Source: Isoetes taiwanensis (taxonomy: Eukaryota > Streptophyta > Lycopodiopsida > Isoetales > Isoetaceae). From it: 64,000 nucleotides of DNA. The stretch covers positions 60,001 through 124,000 of the forward strand of contig JAJEKV010000077.1 of NCBI GenBank assembly GCA_021234155.1, given 5' to 3'. Under the pieces are notes generated by a model, which did not search any database, was not told where the DNA came from, and saw only the letters and a list, made by a program, of their open reading frames with translations. Positions 1-10,720 of the stretch are shown here, piece after piece (within the stretch, counting starts at the first letter, position 1; each line of letters opens with the position of its first letter). The translations under genes and the position numbers were made by a program.

Positions 1-1
1 C

Positions 2-1240
2 AAGACTCGGTCTGAAGTTAAAACTGTCACTCTATATAATCAACAAAAAGAAGACGGGACCTGGGCAGGTTTAAATGTCTCTATAGGCTCATGGATTACT
101 ATGCAGCCTAAACTGAGAGGTGAGCATGGTATTACACGTTCTAGGTTAAATGATGTGCATGCTCATTGGAAAGCCGTGAAGAAGCATTATTTTCAATCCT
201 AGTGGTAAGACAAAGGAAGGAATTGGTTGTAGAGCATGCTTATGATTCCCGGGATATCGCGTAAGGAACCAATTTCCACAAAACCTTGGTTTCCATTTCT
301 TGAAGCAAATAGCATTTGCTCTTCGATTTTAATTGATCACGGTGTCCCCGAAAGCATTACTAGTATATTACATGTGCATCATTTCCAGATAGGGCATTTG
401 CTTTTTAAGAATTGTACTATGGCAAGATTGAGGGACAGAAATATATGGTTTCATAGATTTCATTATGTCATAACGCCTAAAGGAGCTGGAAAACTGCTAG
501 ACTTGGATCCACCCAGCTTGCAGTCAATGGGCAGCGAATTTTCTGATTGCAAATTAATTATCAAATATCAAGAATATATGGCAAGAGAAGTTTACAGGAC
601 ATTAATGAAAAGAGGTGGTGTTGATTGTGCTATTAAGGTGTTTCTTCCCATAAATGCCTTTTCTTATATCTTCACTCGAAATCCTCCATGAAAATTGCTC
701 CACGAGACTTATACATTTGTCAAGGTATGTGATGAGACACTAAAAAATGTATTTGGCCAAGAATGGAGGAGAAGAGAGCATGAAACTGGAGGCCAGATTA
801 CAGAATGTGTTGTGGCCAGTGATACGATTATCTTCAGGTAGGTAAATGAGGCCCTTTTCTAGTTTTTTATTTCTTTCAAGTTCGTCCATTAGCTCACATG
901 TCAATTGTGCAATTTGTTGTTCGATTTTATGTTGTGACTTCTTAAAGGAAATGAGTGATTTGTCAGCGGCACAAACAATGAGCACTTAAAACCATTATTT
1001 GTGGCACATAATGCTTCTGAACATTTGGCAGATCTAATGTTAGGCTGGTTCTAAAATTGTATAACATAATGCATTGTTGATTTGCTGTCCAGGTACAGGT
1101 TGACAAAACAAACATTATATGCTAATTACTTCATTGAGCGAAAGAGACGTGTTCGAGACAACAACAACAATCGGACATGGAAAGCGAGGAGCACGTTACT
1201 AGGTCACCATCCATGGATCTAGAAGTTCACCGTGCATATG
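2..1240 (+). CDS. 3' part of an unrecognised gene, cut by the window edge
   Basis: I do not recognise this gene. Three open pieces run on the plus strand. The first, 2-202, contains WAGLNVSIGSWITMQPKLRG and ends at a stop. The second, 233-691, opens right after a stop and holds 151 codons from its first ATG. The third is an exon-like piece at about 723-838 ending TIIF at a GTAGGT donor, which joins in frame to about 1093-1239 (YRLTKQTLYANYFIERKRR...) after a TTGCTGTCCAG acceptor. The 233-691 piece aligns with the minus-strand ORF at 49544-50164: SITSILHVHHFQIGHLLFK here against SITSIFHAFYYDIGSLLFK there, and GGVDCAIKV against GGVCGHVKV. That makes it a dispersed family, perhaps carried by a mobile element. 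No domain is visible to me. The stops between pieces mean it is either multi-exon or decayed. Confidence 0.4.
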
Positions 1241-2520
1241 CTGAGTAGCCGAATCATCAATGTGGAGGAAGAGTGGAGTTTGCTCGAAAGTGTAGGGAGA
1301 TTCTGAATACTTTTTTAGACTTTATGGTGATTTTAGCTTCTATCCGAATGGAAAAAAAAATTGGATACCGACGTGAATATTCAATCAAATGTAAAGATTG
1401 TAAAATTCCAAAGCAATTAGAAATAATTAAAGTTTGAGAAGAAATGGATATTCAGGTTCAAGTCCTGACATTCTGAATGGTTAACTTATCGCCAAAGGAT
1501 GTGATATTCAGTTTTTCCGTTGTAAACATGCAAAGGTGGCACAGTACAACATAGTTTGCCAGGGCCCGATCAAGTATTCAAAGCTAGGAGATTTGTTCTT
1601 CTGATAATTTAGTTTGCCATATGCCACGACCATATTCCATTTGAGTTGATGCTACTAGTGTGTACTTAGACGATCTTACATGGAAATAGAGATATGATTC
1701 ACTGTTTTTGTGCATGACCAGCAGGGTAATTATGGCATGCAGAACTTCTGAACCAGTTAAAGCAACTTAATGAGATTCAGGGGTGTTGTGAAATTGCCAT
1801 GCGATCTGAGAATGCTCTGAAAAAATCTTGTTGCTTACTTGAAAACCTGATTGCATGCCGGACTTAGTTTCCTTGAATGGTTCTTTGATTCACCTTATAT
1901 GAATTTTATTGTTTTCTTTTCATGTCTCAGACTGTTTACGTAGAACTTATGCAGGCATAATTTATTTACTAGACACTTAAACCTTACCAAAGAATGTTCA
2001 AGGCAGATGCATGTCCTTGTCTTCTTGTCTTAACAACCTTCTCAACAATCTCGTTCTCATAACAAACAGATACTGGATTCCACTGATTATTTACAGTGTC
2101 TAGAATGTAGTCTACAACAGTCTTAGCTTTGTGATTCCAATCACTGTTTTAAGTGATTCCAACCAGAGCCCAGCATAAATTGCCATGATCCTGATCCAGA
2201 ATGGCTATATTACCATAACTTTATAATTTTACAAACTTTCAGCAGCAATTCTATCCTATGAAACATGGTCCATGGGTTTTTGCACATAGTTGATTTTTGT
2301 CGTCCATGGATTTTCTGCAGGCCTTCACTGCGGCATGTCCCTTATACTCCATGCTTCAAGGTCAGTGTCCTTTTCCAGAACCAAAGTAATGCAGGCAGAT
2401 TTCAAGTTTTAAGATATTGAAGTTTTAAGAGTGGCTAATAAGATCCAACAATGAAACCTGTCATAGAGTATTCCAAAGAGTGCCCACATTATACATCAAC
2501 AATTTTTCTAGCAGTTTTTT
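1241..2520. other. Intergenic, no supportable gene
   Basis: AT-rich sequence without a convincing gene. A short open stretch on the plus strand near 1737-1865 (reads ELLNQLKQLNEIQGCCEIA) looks exon-like but has no supporting neighbours. Confidence 0.4.
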
Positions 2521-2534
2521 TTGCCATGAATCTA

Positions 2535-2765
2535 TTACATCCCCACTGAAAATTGAAGGTCGGTTCTGGTTGTTGTGAAGCCACCAATTTCGTTTTGTGT
2601 GCCCAATTTTCTGAGCTCCCTATTTAGAGAGTTACTTCCTAGTGCAGTTTCTAGTCCCATCATGCTGTCCTCTGCTTCTTTTGCTGTCTTCACGTCCAAA
2701 ATTTTTCTCTGCAACCTAGCATAGAAAGAAAGGTTGATGGACAACAACGCCTTCTTGTCATCCAA
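2535..2765 (-). pseudogene. Possible Copia-type gag fragment
   Basis: The 76-codon minus-strand ORF begins DDKKALLSINLSFYARLQRK, followed by TAKEAEDSMMGLE and NSLNRELRKL. The order and spacing resemble the plant Copia gag segment, in which a DxKAL-x-I-x-L block is followed by a TAKExWxxLE block and then a block ending in LxxxL. The zinc knuckle, protease and polymerase are not visible downstream, so at most this is a small relic. The resemblance is from memory and is weak. The antisense side of 3095-3400 (reads KVFEKVKRGSMAGMIKMILS) may belong to the same relic. Confidence 0.25.
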
Positions 2766-2769
2766 GCTT

Positions 2770-4190
2770 CATTCTCTTCAGGTTTCTTTTCTTTTCCGAC
2801 CACAACCTAGAAATTTCAAGTGCCAACCGTGATTCTATTCTTCCAAATAGCATAAGGTAAACCGCCCCAAGATGTTAGCAATCTAGTATTTATTTACTTG
2901 AAGTTATGCACAAATTTTCATATGAAAATCCATTCTCTCAAATCTTTCGTTTGTTTCTCTGTTTCCTTCTTTTCTTGCAACATTGTTGAAAGCCATAGAT
3001 GTTTCAAGTAAATAATTCAGTTCCACTTTGCCAATCAAGAACTTCCCCGTGATCCCTTGGGCTTAATTGTTTCCATGTGTGCCCCCATTAGGAGTTGGAG
3101 CTGGTGGGAACATTCTGCGAGCAAGTAAGCCATGTGTTTGTGAGATCTAGTTTGAACTTGATCTGTAAAAATCATTGGCCAAATATTAGTTTGCCCAATT
3201 GCTTGGGGAGTAACGCAATATCCATCGAGGTGCTATTAGCTAATGCTCATTTCATGGACAGAGACACACTTGCCTTGGTGTGGAAATTGTTACTTCTGAA
3301 GGAGAGTATCATCTTGATCATCCCCGCCATTGATCCTCTCTTTACCTTCTCAAATACCTTTTTTGAGGAAACGCCTTCCACACTAGTGATAATCACATGA
3401 GCCGGATATGTTAAGGGACAGGCGGCAGCGGCAATTTCTCGAACCGATTAAAGCAATCATGGTCCGTAGTTAAACACTAAGTATGCTTATCACATGATGT
3501 GATAAAGGGCATGAATATCTGATGCTTCAAGTTTTATTCCTTAACAATTTCATCGAATGCAACATTCCATATCAGTCTTTCACAAAAGGATTGATAAAAA
3601 TTGGTTTAGTTTAAGTAAGTCATTTGCTTTTGCATAAAGTTCGACAAACCTATAAGAGTGAATATTCTTCTTGTAATCTTTGCTATTTTCATAAACACAC
3701 CGGAGGTCCCATGCCCATCATCTTACATGGCACCAAGTTGCATAGAGTTCAAATATTCAATATCAATTACCAATACTAGAGAAAACAGGAAGTGTAAGCA
3801 ATAGCACAATAATCATTGTAAAAGCAAACATAATTGTTATAAGCAACATAATCATTAGACGCTTAAAAGCCCGCTATGCAAGTAATCTAAAGTACCACAA
3901 ACATGCTTCTCATTTACAAACAAGTGATGCCGCGAGTTTAGTTCAGATGGATATTCATTTTTCCAAATACTCGATGTCTAATAACTACAAACTAGTTGTT
4001 TGTGACCTACCAGCACAATATCTTATCAAAGTACTTGACTAAAAATTGCCACAAAAAAAATCTTTTCAGCTGAAACTTGTTCATAATATAACGATTTGCT
4101 TCCCAACTCTACATCTCTTTTCTCTCCATTGTGCTAATTTCACAAGTGCATCTGATTTTTCCATGCCTCTCTTCTACGCTTCTTTGTGGC
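2770..4190. other. Intergenic, possible relic sequence
   Basis: AT-rich sequence with one 101-codon open stretch on the plus strand at 3095-3400 that matches nothing I know and is probably chance or the back of a decayed element. Nothing else is supportable. Confidence 0.35.
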
Positions 4191-4192
4191 CT

Positions 4193-6620
4193 CTACCAAC
4201 GTGCTCTCATCTTAGCGGAAGCTCTTATTGCCAAGTTATCCTCGTGACGACGAAGTATGCGTCTATAAAACCACATAAACATCTGCCTTAATGGATTGGA
4301 ATTTTCATTGAGAGAACAACCGCCACGTTGTGTTTTCCTATTAAATGCCATCTTCGCTTGCTTGTGTGATTTCTCCATTCCTTGCGTGTTCCAAATAGCA
4401 AGGCTGCCATACTTCTCGGCAAACCATGGACCATGCGCATATATTATGTGAATATAGTGTGTAACTTCACATTCACCCCATGCCTTTATGTATGCGCTTG
4501 TGAATTCTCGTACCACCACACGAAATCTTTCCTTATCATCTACTGTGAAGAATTGCTTCTGCAGTAGCACATTCAGATCTGAAAGTGCATTCCATGCATG
4601 GCGTTTTCTTGCTTCTCCATGTGCTCCATCTGTCCTATCCCTTTCAGCTTCTACCAATTTCCTTCCAAACTCATAAACACCATTTTTCTTATCTGAATTT
4701 AAGAGAAAATGCCTCGCTTTCTCTCCTCCAATGGACACCTTTGCAGGGACAGAACTCCTACCATTTCCTGAGCGCTTCGTGTCTTTCTCTAACTTCACAC
4801 ATCCACCATGCAGCCCAGCTTCTGAAAGTACTTTCTCTACTCTTTCTATTCCATCTTTTCGCTCATTCTCATCCCGTATATTCCACACAAAACACTCAGA
4901 GTGGAAAATCATCTTTTCAACAATACGGACCAGTGCATGAAGAGTACATATATGTACTCTTTCTAATGGGATGGGCAATATTGGATCAAAAGTGTCATCT
5001 TTAAGATGTCTATCGTGGTGCTTTTGTCGGGTCGATGACAGAGTACTTTTTTAAGCTCCCTTAGTTTTATCTTTCAACGTATAAAGGCAAAATAAACAAT
5101 TCTTGCATGTTTTTGCACCTTGAAGAACTTATATTGAACATTGCCTTCTCCGGTCTTCAAATCAAAGACCCAAATGGAAATTTACACACTAAAGAACCAA
5201 AACCTTCAACATGCAATTTCCCACTTCATTATACATTTGGATTTGATTAGACATACCTATTTTCTCAAATACCCACTTTAAGACTGCATAGTTCTCTTTT
5301 TTTAACTTGAAAGAGTCCCACCACCATGTATGGTCTTCTGATTGCACCAAAACCATCGTGGATCTCTTTTTTTTTAACTAGTTGCCCTTTGCTTCTCATA
5401 ATCGGTGAAAAGCCATGTTCATTAACGTTAATGATACCCTCTCATATTTTGTACCGTGGGTTAGCTCCATCTCATCCAATTTCAAACAAATATCTAACTG
5501 CCCAAAGAACATCTCTTTCATGTATATCATAAAATGACCATTAATTCGGCTTTCTCCAAATCAGCCCATACATTGTTTTTGAACTTAAATTAATAATACT
5601 AGAATCACTTGAGTTCCGTACCACTTTGTTGGAGAAGAATCTATGGAGTGCAAACCTCCCAATATATCCAAGACATTAGTTACTCTTTATCCTTATTTTG
5701 TCCAAGTTGCAGGCCTTAGCACGATGATCTTGTTTTGTGCCAATTGACTTTAATGCTTTTACGAAAGGGCTTGAACAGCAGCCTATACCCTTGTCTACTG
5801 ATTCCAGCTTGGTCACAAATTCCTTGCACCTGCTCAACATCAATTTTTGAGCCAATTTCCTCAAGTGCAACCTCCATGATACTCTTTTGTAAACCAATAT
5901 TGGATGGTGCATCTAACATGGCTCTCCGTTCATCCTTCGTTGTCAATGTGGTCACAACCATTTCATTTTCATTCTTCTCCATGTGCATAACCCGACGATA
6001 GCATGAATTCTCCGTGAATAAGCACCACCTCTTGGATTTAGGACGAATAATTGGTTTTTACTTTGTTTCTTTCTCACAAACCCCAAAGGATGTTTTCTTT
6101 AGCCTCGCCTCAACCTTGCTTTGCAATGATATATTCATCTTTTTATATTTCTTGGCATCAGCCTTCAATATATCACTTTCTCTATTTGCTTGTTTAATCA
6201 CAAGTTCCATCAAACAAGAATCTTGTTGAAGCCGCAAGATTCTATTCTCCAATTGCAACACTTTGCATTTTCCTTCTTCTACTTTACTCAATGAAGAATC
6301 ATTGCTTAACTTCAAACAAGAAATCTCCCCGCTGTACCAAATTATACCATGACAATTGCATATAATAATTCACCATGCTTTCACAATAGCCTAAAAGGCC
6401 CCGCTTTCCCTCACAAGCAAACTTTATGAGCCCCTCAATGATTGGAAGTCCGATGCTTTCCAAAGAAAGGATTACGAGGGTAGATTTCCCCTTTAGCCCA
6501 TATATCGCAATGTTTTGTCTCCAGTAATCTTAACAAATTTTCATCCAAATTCTTTTGTTTGAAGCCACCATTCCTTCGCTCCAAGTCCATGCATAATCCC
6601 GTGAAGGCAAAAAATGACAA
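4193..6620 (-). pseudogene. Decayed transposase-like gene (cnidarian/plant repeat-protein family)
   Basis: Read on the minus strand, coding pieces follow one another from about 6620 to 4193. A short N-terminal piece lies at 6620-6435. A leucine/lysine-rich coiled coil lies at 6315-6058 and, after a single in-frame TAA at 6060-6058, continues in the same frame to 5716 with GICDQAGISRQGYRLLFK. Smaller shifted pieces include one at about 5340-5180 (HTWWWDSFKLKKENYAVLKW) and one near 5160-5060. The last ORF, about 5025-4193, carries ILPIPLERVHICTLHALVR, ERKDGIERVEKV, HYIHIIYAHGPWFAEKYGSL and NTQGMEKSHKQAK. The order PIPL..H..LH, ERKDGIE, YIH...HGS..QG.EK matches a family of long uncharacterised proteins I remember from Hydra and other cnidarian genomes, probably transposase-derived. 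The glutamate in QGMEK could be the third acidic catalytic residue (inference). Stops and shifts indicate a pseudogene unless introns explain them. Confidence 0.5.
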
Positions 6621-6748
6621 TTTGGGCCATAGTAGTAGATCAAACCCATCTCTTAATAACTCGCTTTTAATTTATATCAATTCAAATGTTTGAATCTCAA
6701 TTGGGAGGGAGATCCAAAGAATTCAAATATTTGAATTTGAAATCGTGG

Positions 6749-6816
6749 ATGTAGAGAGTAAGGCCGAGATTCTACTCTAAATATGTAGAGAGTAAGGCCG
6801 AGATCTCTACTCTAAA
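6749..6816. repeat. Two-copy 34-bp tandem repeat
   Basis: A unit of about 34 bases containing GTAGAGAGTAAGGCCGAGAT and ending in CTCTACTCTAAAT occurs twice in direct succession just upstream of the LTR retrotransposon. The unit holds an internal inverted pair (GTAGAGAGTA against TCTACTC), so each copy can fold. Confidence 0.7.
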
Positions 6817-6872
6817 TCTGTAATTTATAAACAATGCAAAACCTTTCTCCAAAAACTATCTTACCCTCGGTG

Positions 6873-8486
6873 TGACGTTCCAAGTATTTATACCGGTATA
6901 AGTATAAATATGTTGACATCGGCCACCAAGGATACATACGCCACATGGGGTATGGGAACCTAGGTGGTTCACTTAAAAAGGGATTAAATTAGCTATGCTA
7001 ATTTAATTATTGACAATAATAACCTATAATTAAGGAACTAATATTTAAAACCATAATTAAGCTAATTATGGTTTGGGAAGGCCACGCACGGGCACCCTCG
7101 ATTGGTTAGCATGATAATGCTAATTGGGGTCAATAGGGTGGATCACCACCCCATATCAGCCACAACTCACCTTGAGCAAAGGAGCCACCCTTTTGTGACC
7201 GAAGAGTGAGCCACCTTGAGCAATTGGACGCCACCCTCTCACACAAGTTGAACACCAAGATCAAGAAGATGGAGATCCCCAATGACAATGGGTCGAAATG
7301 GAAACACGTGGGTGGCTAGTGTAGTTGTGAATTCTAGGATGTTTCCGCTGGGCACCGCTTGGGTTGTTGGTCTATTATCTCTCGGTTTACTCGAGGAACT
7401 AACCCTTGATTGTAAAGGTAGGTTCTCTATATATTTCGATTCCGCTTTGCTTGTAATGGATGGATTGGTGGTTGTTAGCCTAGTGTTACCTCGAAATGGG
7501 GAATTAAGGGGGTAGAGACCTCTCGAGGCTATTTATTGTAGTATGCTCCTAGATAGAGCCCTCAGATTATCCCTTTAAAAATGCGGCTGTGGCACAAGAG
7601 CCCACCGGTCATAGATGCTATGGTAATCGCTTAGCACCGGCATAGGAACACAAAGGGTGAAGTGGGGGTGGGGTCTTGCACGAACATAAAAGGCTCCCGA
7701 GACTCCTACAGTGAGCTAGGCCTGATAGCCGGGTCACGAGGGGCCGGGTATGGGTCCCGACACTGGTGTAGAGGTGTGACCCGTGATGGGGCACCTTTGC
7801 ACTTTGAGTAGATTTAGGGTGAGTAAGTCTCTGCACGGATGCGGGGTCGCCGATGCGCACGTATTCTCTAGCTCACCCATGGAACCACCGTGGATTCCGA
7901 AGGGGACGCCCCGACCCCTCATGGGACCGGGCTTCATGAACCCCCGGAGTAGGCTCGCCAGGTGATGCCTCGAGCCCTGCTCTCCGGAAGGCTATAGCGG
8001 CCATAGCGTGGAATTGACCCATCTCGCAAAGTGTGCAATGTGAGGGGGCGGATGGAGTGGACCACCCTAGCCGATGTCCTATGCCATTAACGCCGTGTTA
8101 TACCTCTCGTCACGATCTCTTGAGGCCAAGCCGCCGGGCCATCTCACCGTGAGCTCCAACCGGGTAGAACCTTGGGTTTGGGGTGTTTTCTTAGGTTTAG
8201 ATGCATATGCTTTGCCGCTGGTATTTGATGGATGTGCCACCCTTCGTGGTGGTTATTTATATATATAATTTATGCCGCGGTGCTAACCCTTGTATTCACG
8301 CTCACGACGAGGGGCCATTGAAGGCGTAATGGGCGAATGACCCTCGTGTCCTTCACTTGAGCCGCCTTATTATAGACGGCCCGAAGTTAGACTGGAGGGT
8401 CCCGCTATGGCAAGTTGGTTGCCATGGGAGGGGAAAGTCCCCGCATGTATACCGACCAGGGTCGATATGTTCGTGGAGCCGCCACA
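6873..8486 (+). repeat. 5' LTR
   Basis: Starts TGACGTTCCAAGTATTTATA and ends GGAGCCGCCACA. It aligns over its full length with 18612-20213, with many small indels. A TATA box (TTTATATATATAATTTATG) lies at about 8258-8276, giving a likely transcription start near 8300 and an R-U5 of about 190 bases. LTR-LTR differences are concentrated at CAG/CTG sites, so they should not be converted into an insertion age. Confidence 0.9.
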
Positions 8487-8503
8487 AAGGGTATCAGAGC
8501 CGG
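8487..8503 (+). promoter_or_regulatory. Primer binding site (tRNA-Met type)
   Basis: GGTATCAGAGCC begins three bases after the LTR end. It is complementary to the 3' end of plant initiator methionine tRNA, the usual primer of Ty3/gypsy and Copia elements. This supports the placement of the 5' LTR boundary. Confidence 0.85.
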
Positions 8504-9179
8504 ATTTCTGTTATCAAATCATAAAGACCGACCAAACCCTAACTCGCTAGTTCGGTAGTTAGAGAGAGAATTAAGCAAGAGTGATTGTTTAAGTCTTTCA
8601 TGTTTGATTTAGTGCTAGGTTAAGGTAACGACTATAAATTCTAAGGAAGTCTAGGTCACTGGAGGACCCAAGTTTCGAGGAGCCATAACTTTTGTAGGTA
8701 GCTCCTGTGAAGGCAAAACGGCTCCAATGGATCTGCACCTCTCAAATACCCTAGGGGGCACGCCTCCCGAGGCAAAATCCGACAACAAAGTCACCGAAAA
8801 AAAAAGGGGCCGAGGTATCCGAGGGTGTTTCTTTTTGAAAATAAAACGCCAGATAAACACGCCAAATCTATATAATGGCCGTCACGCTACAGATTTTATA
8901 CTGCTACTGAAATTTTTTTTTTTTAAAAAATATATATTTTTTTGAAAAATTTAATAAAAAGTTAAAAGTTAAAATTTGAATTTTGAAATATCTTTCTCGG
9001 GCGCAGGTTTTCTCTCGAACACCCTTTTCCGCCATAGTCACGGACCTAAGCTCCAAACCGCCATAGCCGACTTCCACGCTTCCCTTTGCATCCGCCTCTA
9101 CCCCTCGATGCCCCCATTTTCTTAGCGCCGAATTGCCTTGCTTGAGCTTCACCTTCCTCCTTCCTTGCTGTTTTGTTAG

Positions 9180-10200
9180 TATAGCCATGCCGCCGCTTCA
9201 AGCTAACCGTGGATTTGAAGAAGTTGAGCGTGTCCCGCTTATTTGCCGTCCCTAGTCGAAAGCATCTTGGTCGAGGAAGACCCTATGATAGATACCATTC
9301 TTAACCTTTTTTGTCAAGCACTTTGTCGAGGGCCGACGAAGTCCCCTACCCTATCTTCCACTTCAACGGCTTCCTCCTCAAGTTGAATGAAGCCGGTCGA
9401 TTACACTCTCGGGGAGCAGCCGACCATGCATGGGTCGGGTTAAGTTTTATCCCCGCCAGACTGTGATGACGACCCCCGCAGAGCTTAGTTCTAATGAAGC
9501 CCGTGAGGATCATGCATCTTGGCGAGAGTGGAAGACTTACACCGATAGCCGCTGCTCCACCGTACATAAGAATGGAACGCTTTTATTACTTGGGGAAAGG
9601 TCGTGATACTTACGCATCGAATACTTTAATCTTCCTACCTTCTTGGAATGAAGACCTTAACAACTTTATCTTTGAGAATGTCCCGCCAAGGTTTAGTCAA
9701 GGCCACCGAACTCCGGGCAGAGGACATACAGCACGCCCGCATGTACCACATTAATCGAGATTGCTCCTACAGATACAAATGCGCCCGACAAGGAGGCCGT
9801 GGAGGAAGAGAGAGAGCTCCAAGAGGAAGGGGGGACCTTCATAGCCGCTACAGAGTGAGAATCAAGAGGGGGGCCAAAGAAGATCACCAACAGGACCTAG
9901 GGAGTTGTCCGTAATGTTAATCCCCGTGAAAACCCTCGCCGACGTTAACCGATCGGGCAGACCCATCTGCAAGCAGCCGAAGCCGCAAGGTAATCGGAGA
10001 CTAAAGAGAACAAAGTCCCGCCTATTAAGAGTGGGGTGCACTATAAGACCCGGACCGCAAAGCAGATGCAACAATCGCCAAGAAGACATCGCCGTAGACG
10101 AGCACATCGTTGAGCGGACAAGGCATCCCTAACACAAAGCGGGTAAGTCCATTCCGCCGCTTAAGGCACTTTTAAGCCGCTGAAACCCCACAAAAGGACC
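9180..10200 (+). pseudogene. Extra ORF of the retrotransposon, part upstream of the histone fold
   Basis: A broken plus-strand reading frame precedes the histone H3-like domain. Readable pieces are a start near 9187 (MPPLQANRGFEEVERVPLI), a piece from 9467 (MTTPAELSSNEAREDHASW), an acidic piece near 9770-9840 (DKEAVEEERELQEEGG), and a strongly basic piece near 10030-10100 (KTRTAKQMQQSPRRHRRRR) that leads into KPHKRTGTVALR. The run of basic residues is what one expects of a histone tail, and RTAKQ faintly recalls the start of H3. I see no gag zinc knuckle or protease here, and I cannot assign the N-terminal 200 codons. It may be a separate ORF or a long N-terminal extension of the H3-like protein. 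Confidence 0.4.
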
Positions 10201-10480
10201 GGCACGGTAGCACTTCGAGATACGTAGCATCGAAGACTACCGAGCCATTGATCCGCCGGGCTTCCTTCCAAAAAATTTGTAACGAGAGATTGCTCAGACT
10301 TCAAGACCGACCTAAGGTTTTCAAGCTTTTATGATCCTTGCCTTTACAGTGAAGTCGCCGAGGCGATCTTATTGAACTTTTTGAGCGACGCTAACCTTTA
10401 TGGCCCATACACGCCAAGAGGGTCACTATTATGCCCAAGGACCTTCACCGCACGGCGATCCGGGGGAATTTAGGTGATGA
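10184..10480 (+). pseudogene. Histone H3-like domain inside the retrotransposon
   Basis: Blocks of the histone H3 fold appear in order on the plus strand: KPHKR (10184-10198), GTVALR (10201-10218), TTEPLIRRASFQKI (10236-10277), REIAQ (10283-10297), DFKTDLRF (10297-10320), EVAEAILLNFLSDANLY (10351-10401), IHAKRVTIMPKDL (10407-10445) and IRG (10458-10466). These correspond to the alpha-N, alpha-1, loop-1, alpha-2, loop-2 and alpha-3 segments of H3. From GTVALR to IRG the DNA is 266 nt; canonical H3 needs 267, so the whole fold is present. The blocks lie in different frames because of single-base gains and losses, some at expected CAG codons (REIAQ and DFKTD share one base). The fold diverges clearly from canonical H3, and the tail upstream is not the canonical one, which resembles H3 variants such as CENH3. 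Orientation matches gag-pol. Function is unknown; chromatin targeting or packaging is speculation. Confidence 0.75.
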
Positions 10481-10496
10481 CACAACCGCCTTTTTC

Positions 10497-10640
10497 TCAA
10501 AAAAAAAAATTGTAACTTATCCATGTACTAGTCCCATTTTTGGGGTTGTGAATATAAAAACATTTTTTTTTTTGAAATATAATATTAAGTAAATAAAAAT
10601 TTTAATAATAATTTTGGGAAACGTACAAAAAGTATAAAAC
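10497..10640 (+). promoter_or_regulatory. A-tract followed by internal TATA-box promoter candidate
   Basis: After the histone-like ORF comes an A-rich tract (10499-10509), then an AT-rich stretch and GTATAAAACCCC with TATAAAA at 10633-10639. The following GCCATTAGGGTTTC and pyrimidine-rich leader resemble a plant core promoter and 5' UTR. An ATG follows at 10721. This suggests a separate transcription unit within the element, unusual for a retrotransposon. Confidence 0.45.
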
Positions 10641-10720
10641 CCCTTTTGGCCATTAGGGTTTCATTTTTTCCTTCTTGTTCCAAATTCTTCTCCTCCTCCT
10701 CCTTTGCGCCTTCACTCCTC

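Noticed and set aside
740-985. Minus-strand 81-codon ORF with lysine-rich coiled-coil look
   Set aside because: It lies antisense to a better supported exon-like piece (723-838) that has a donor site and joins in frame to a downstream acceptor.
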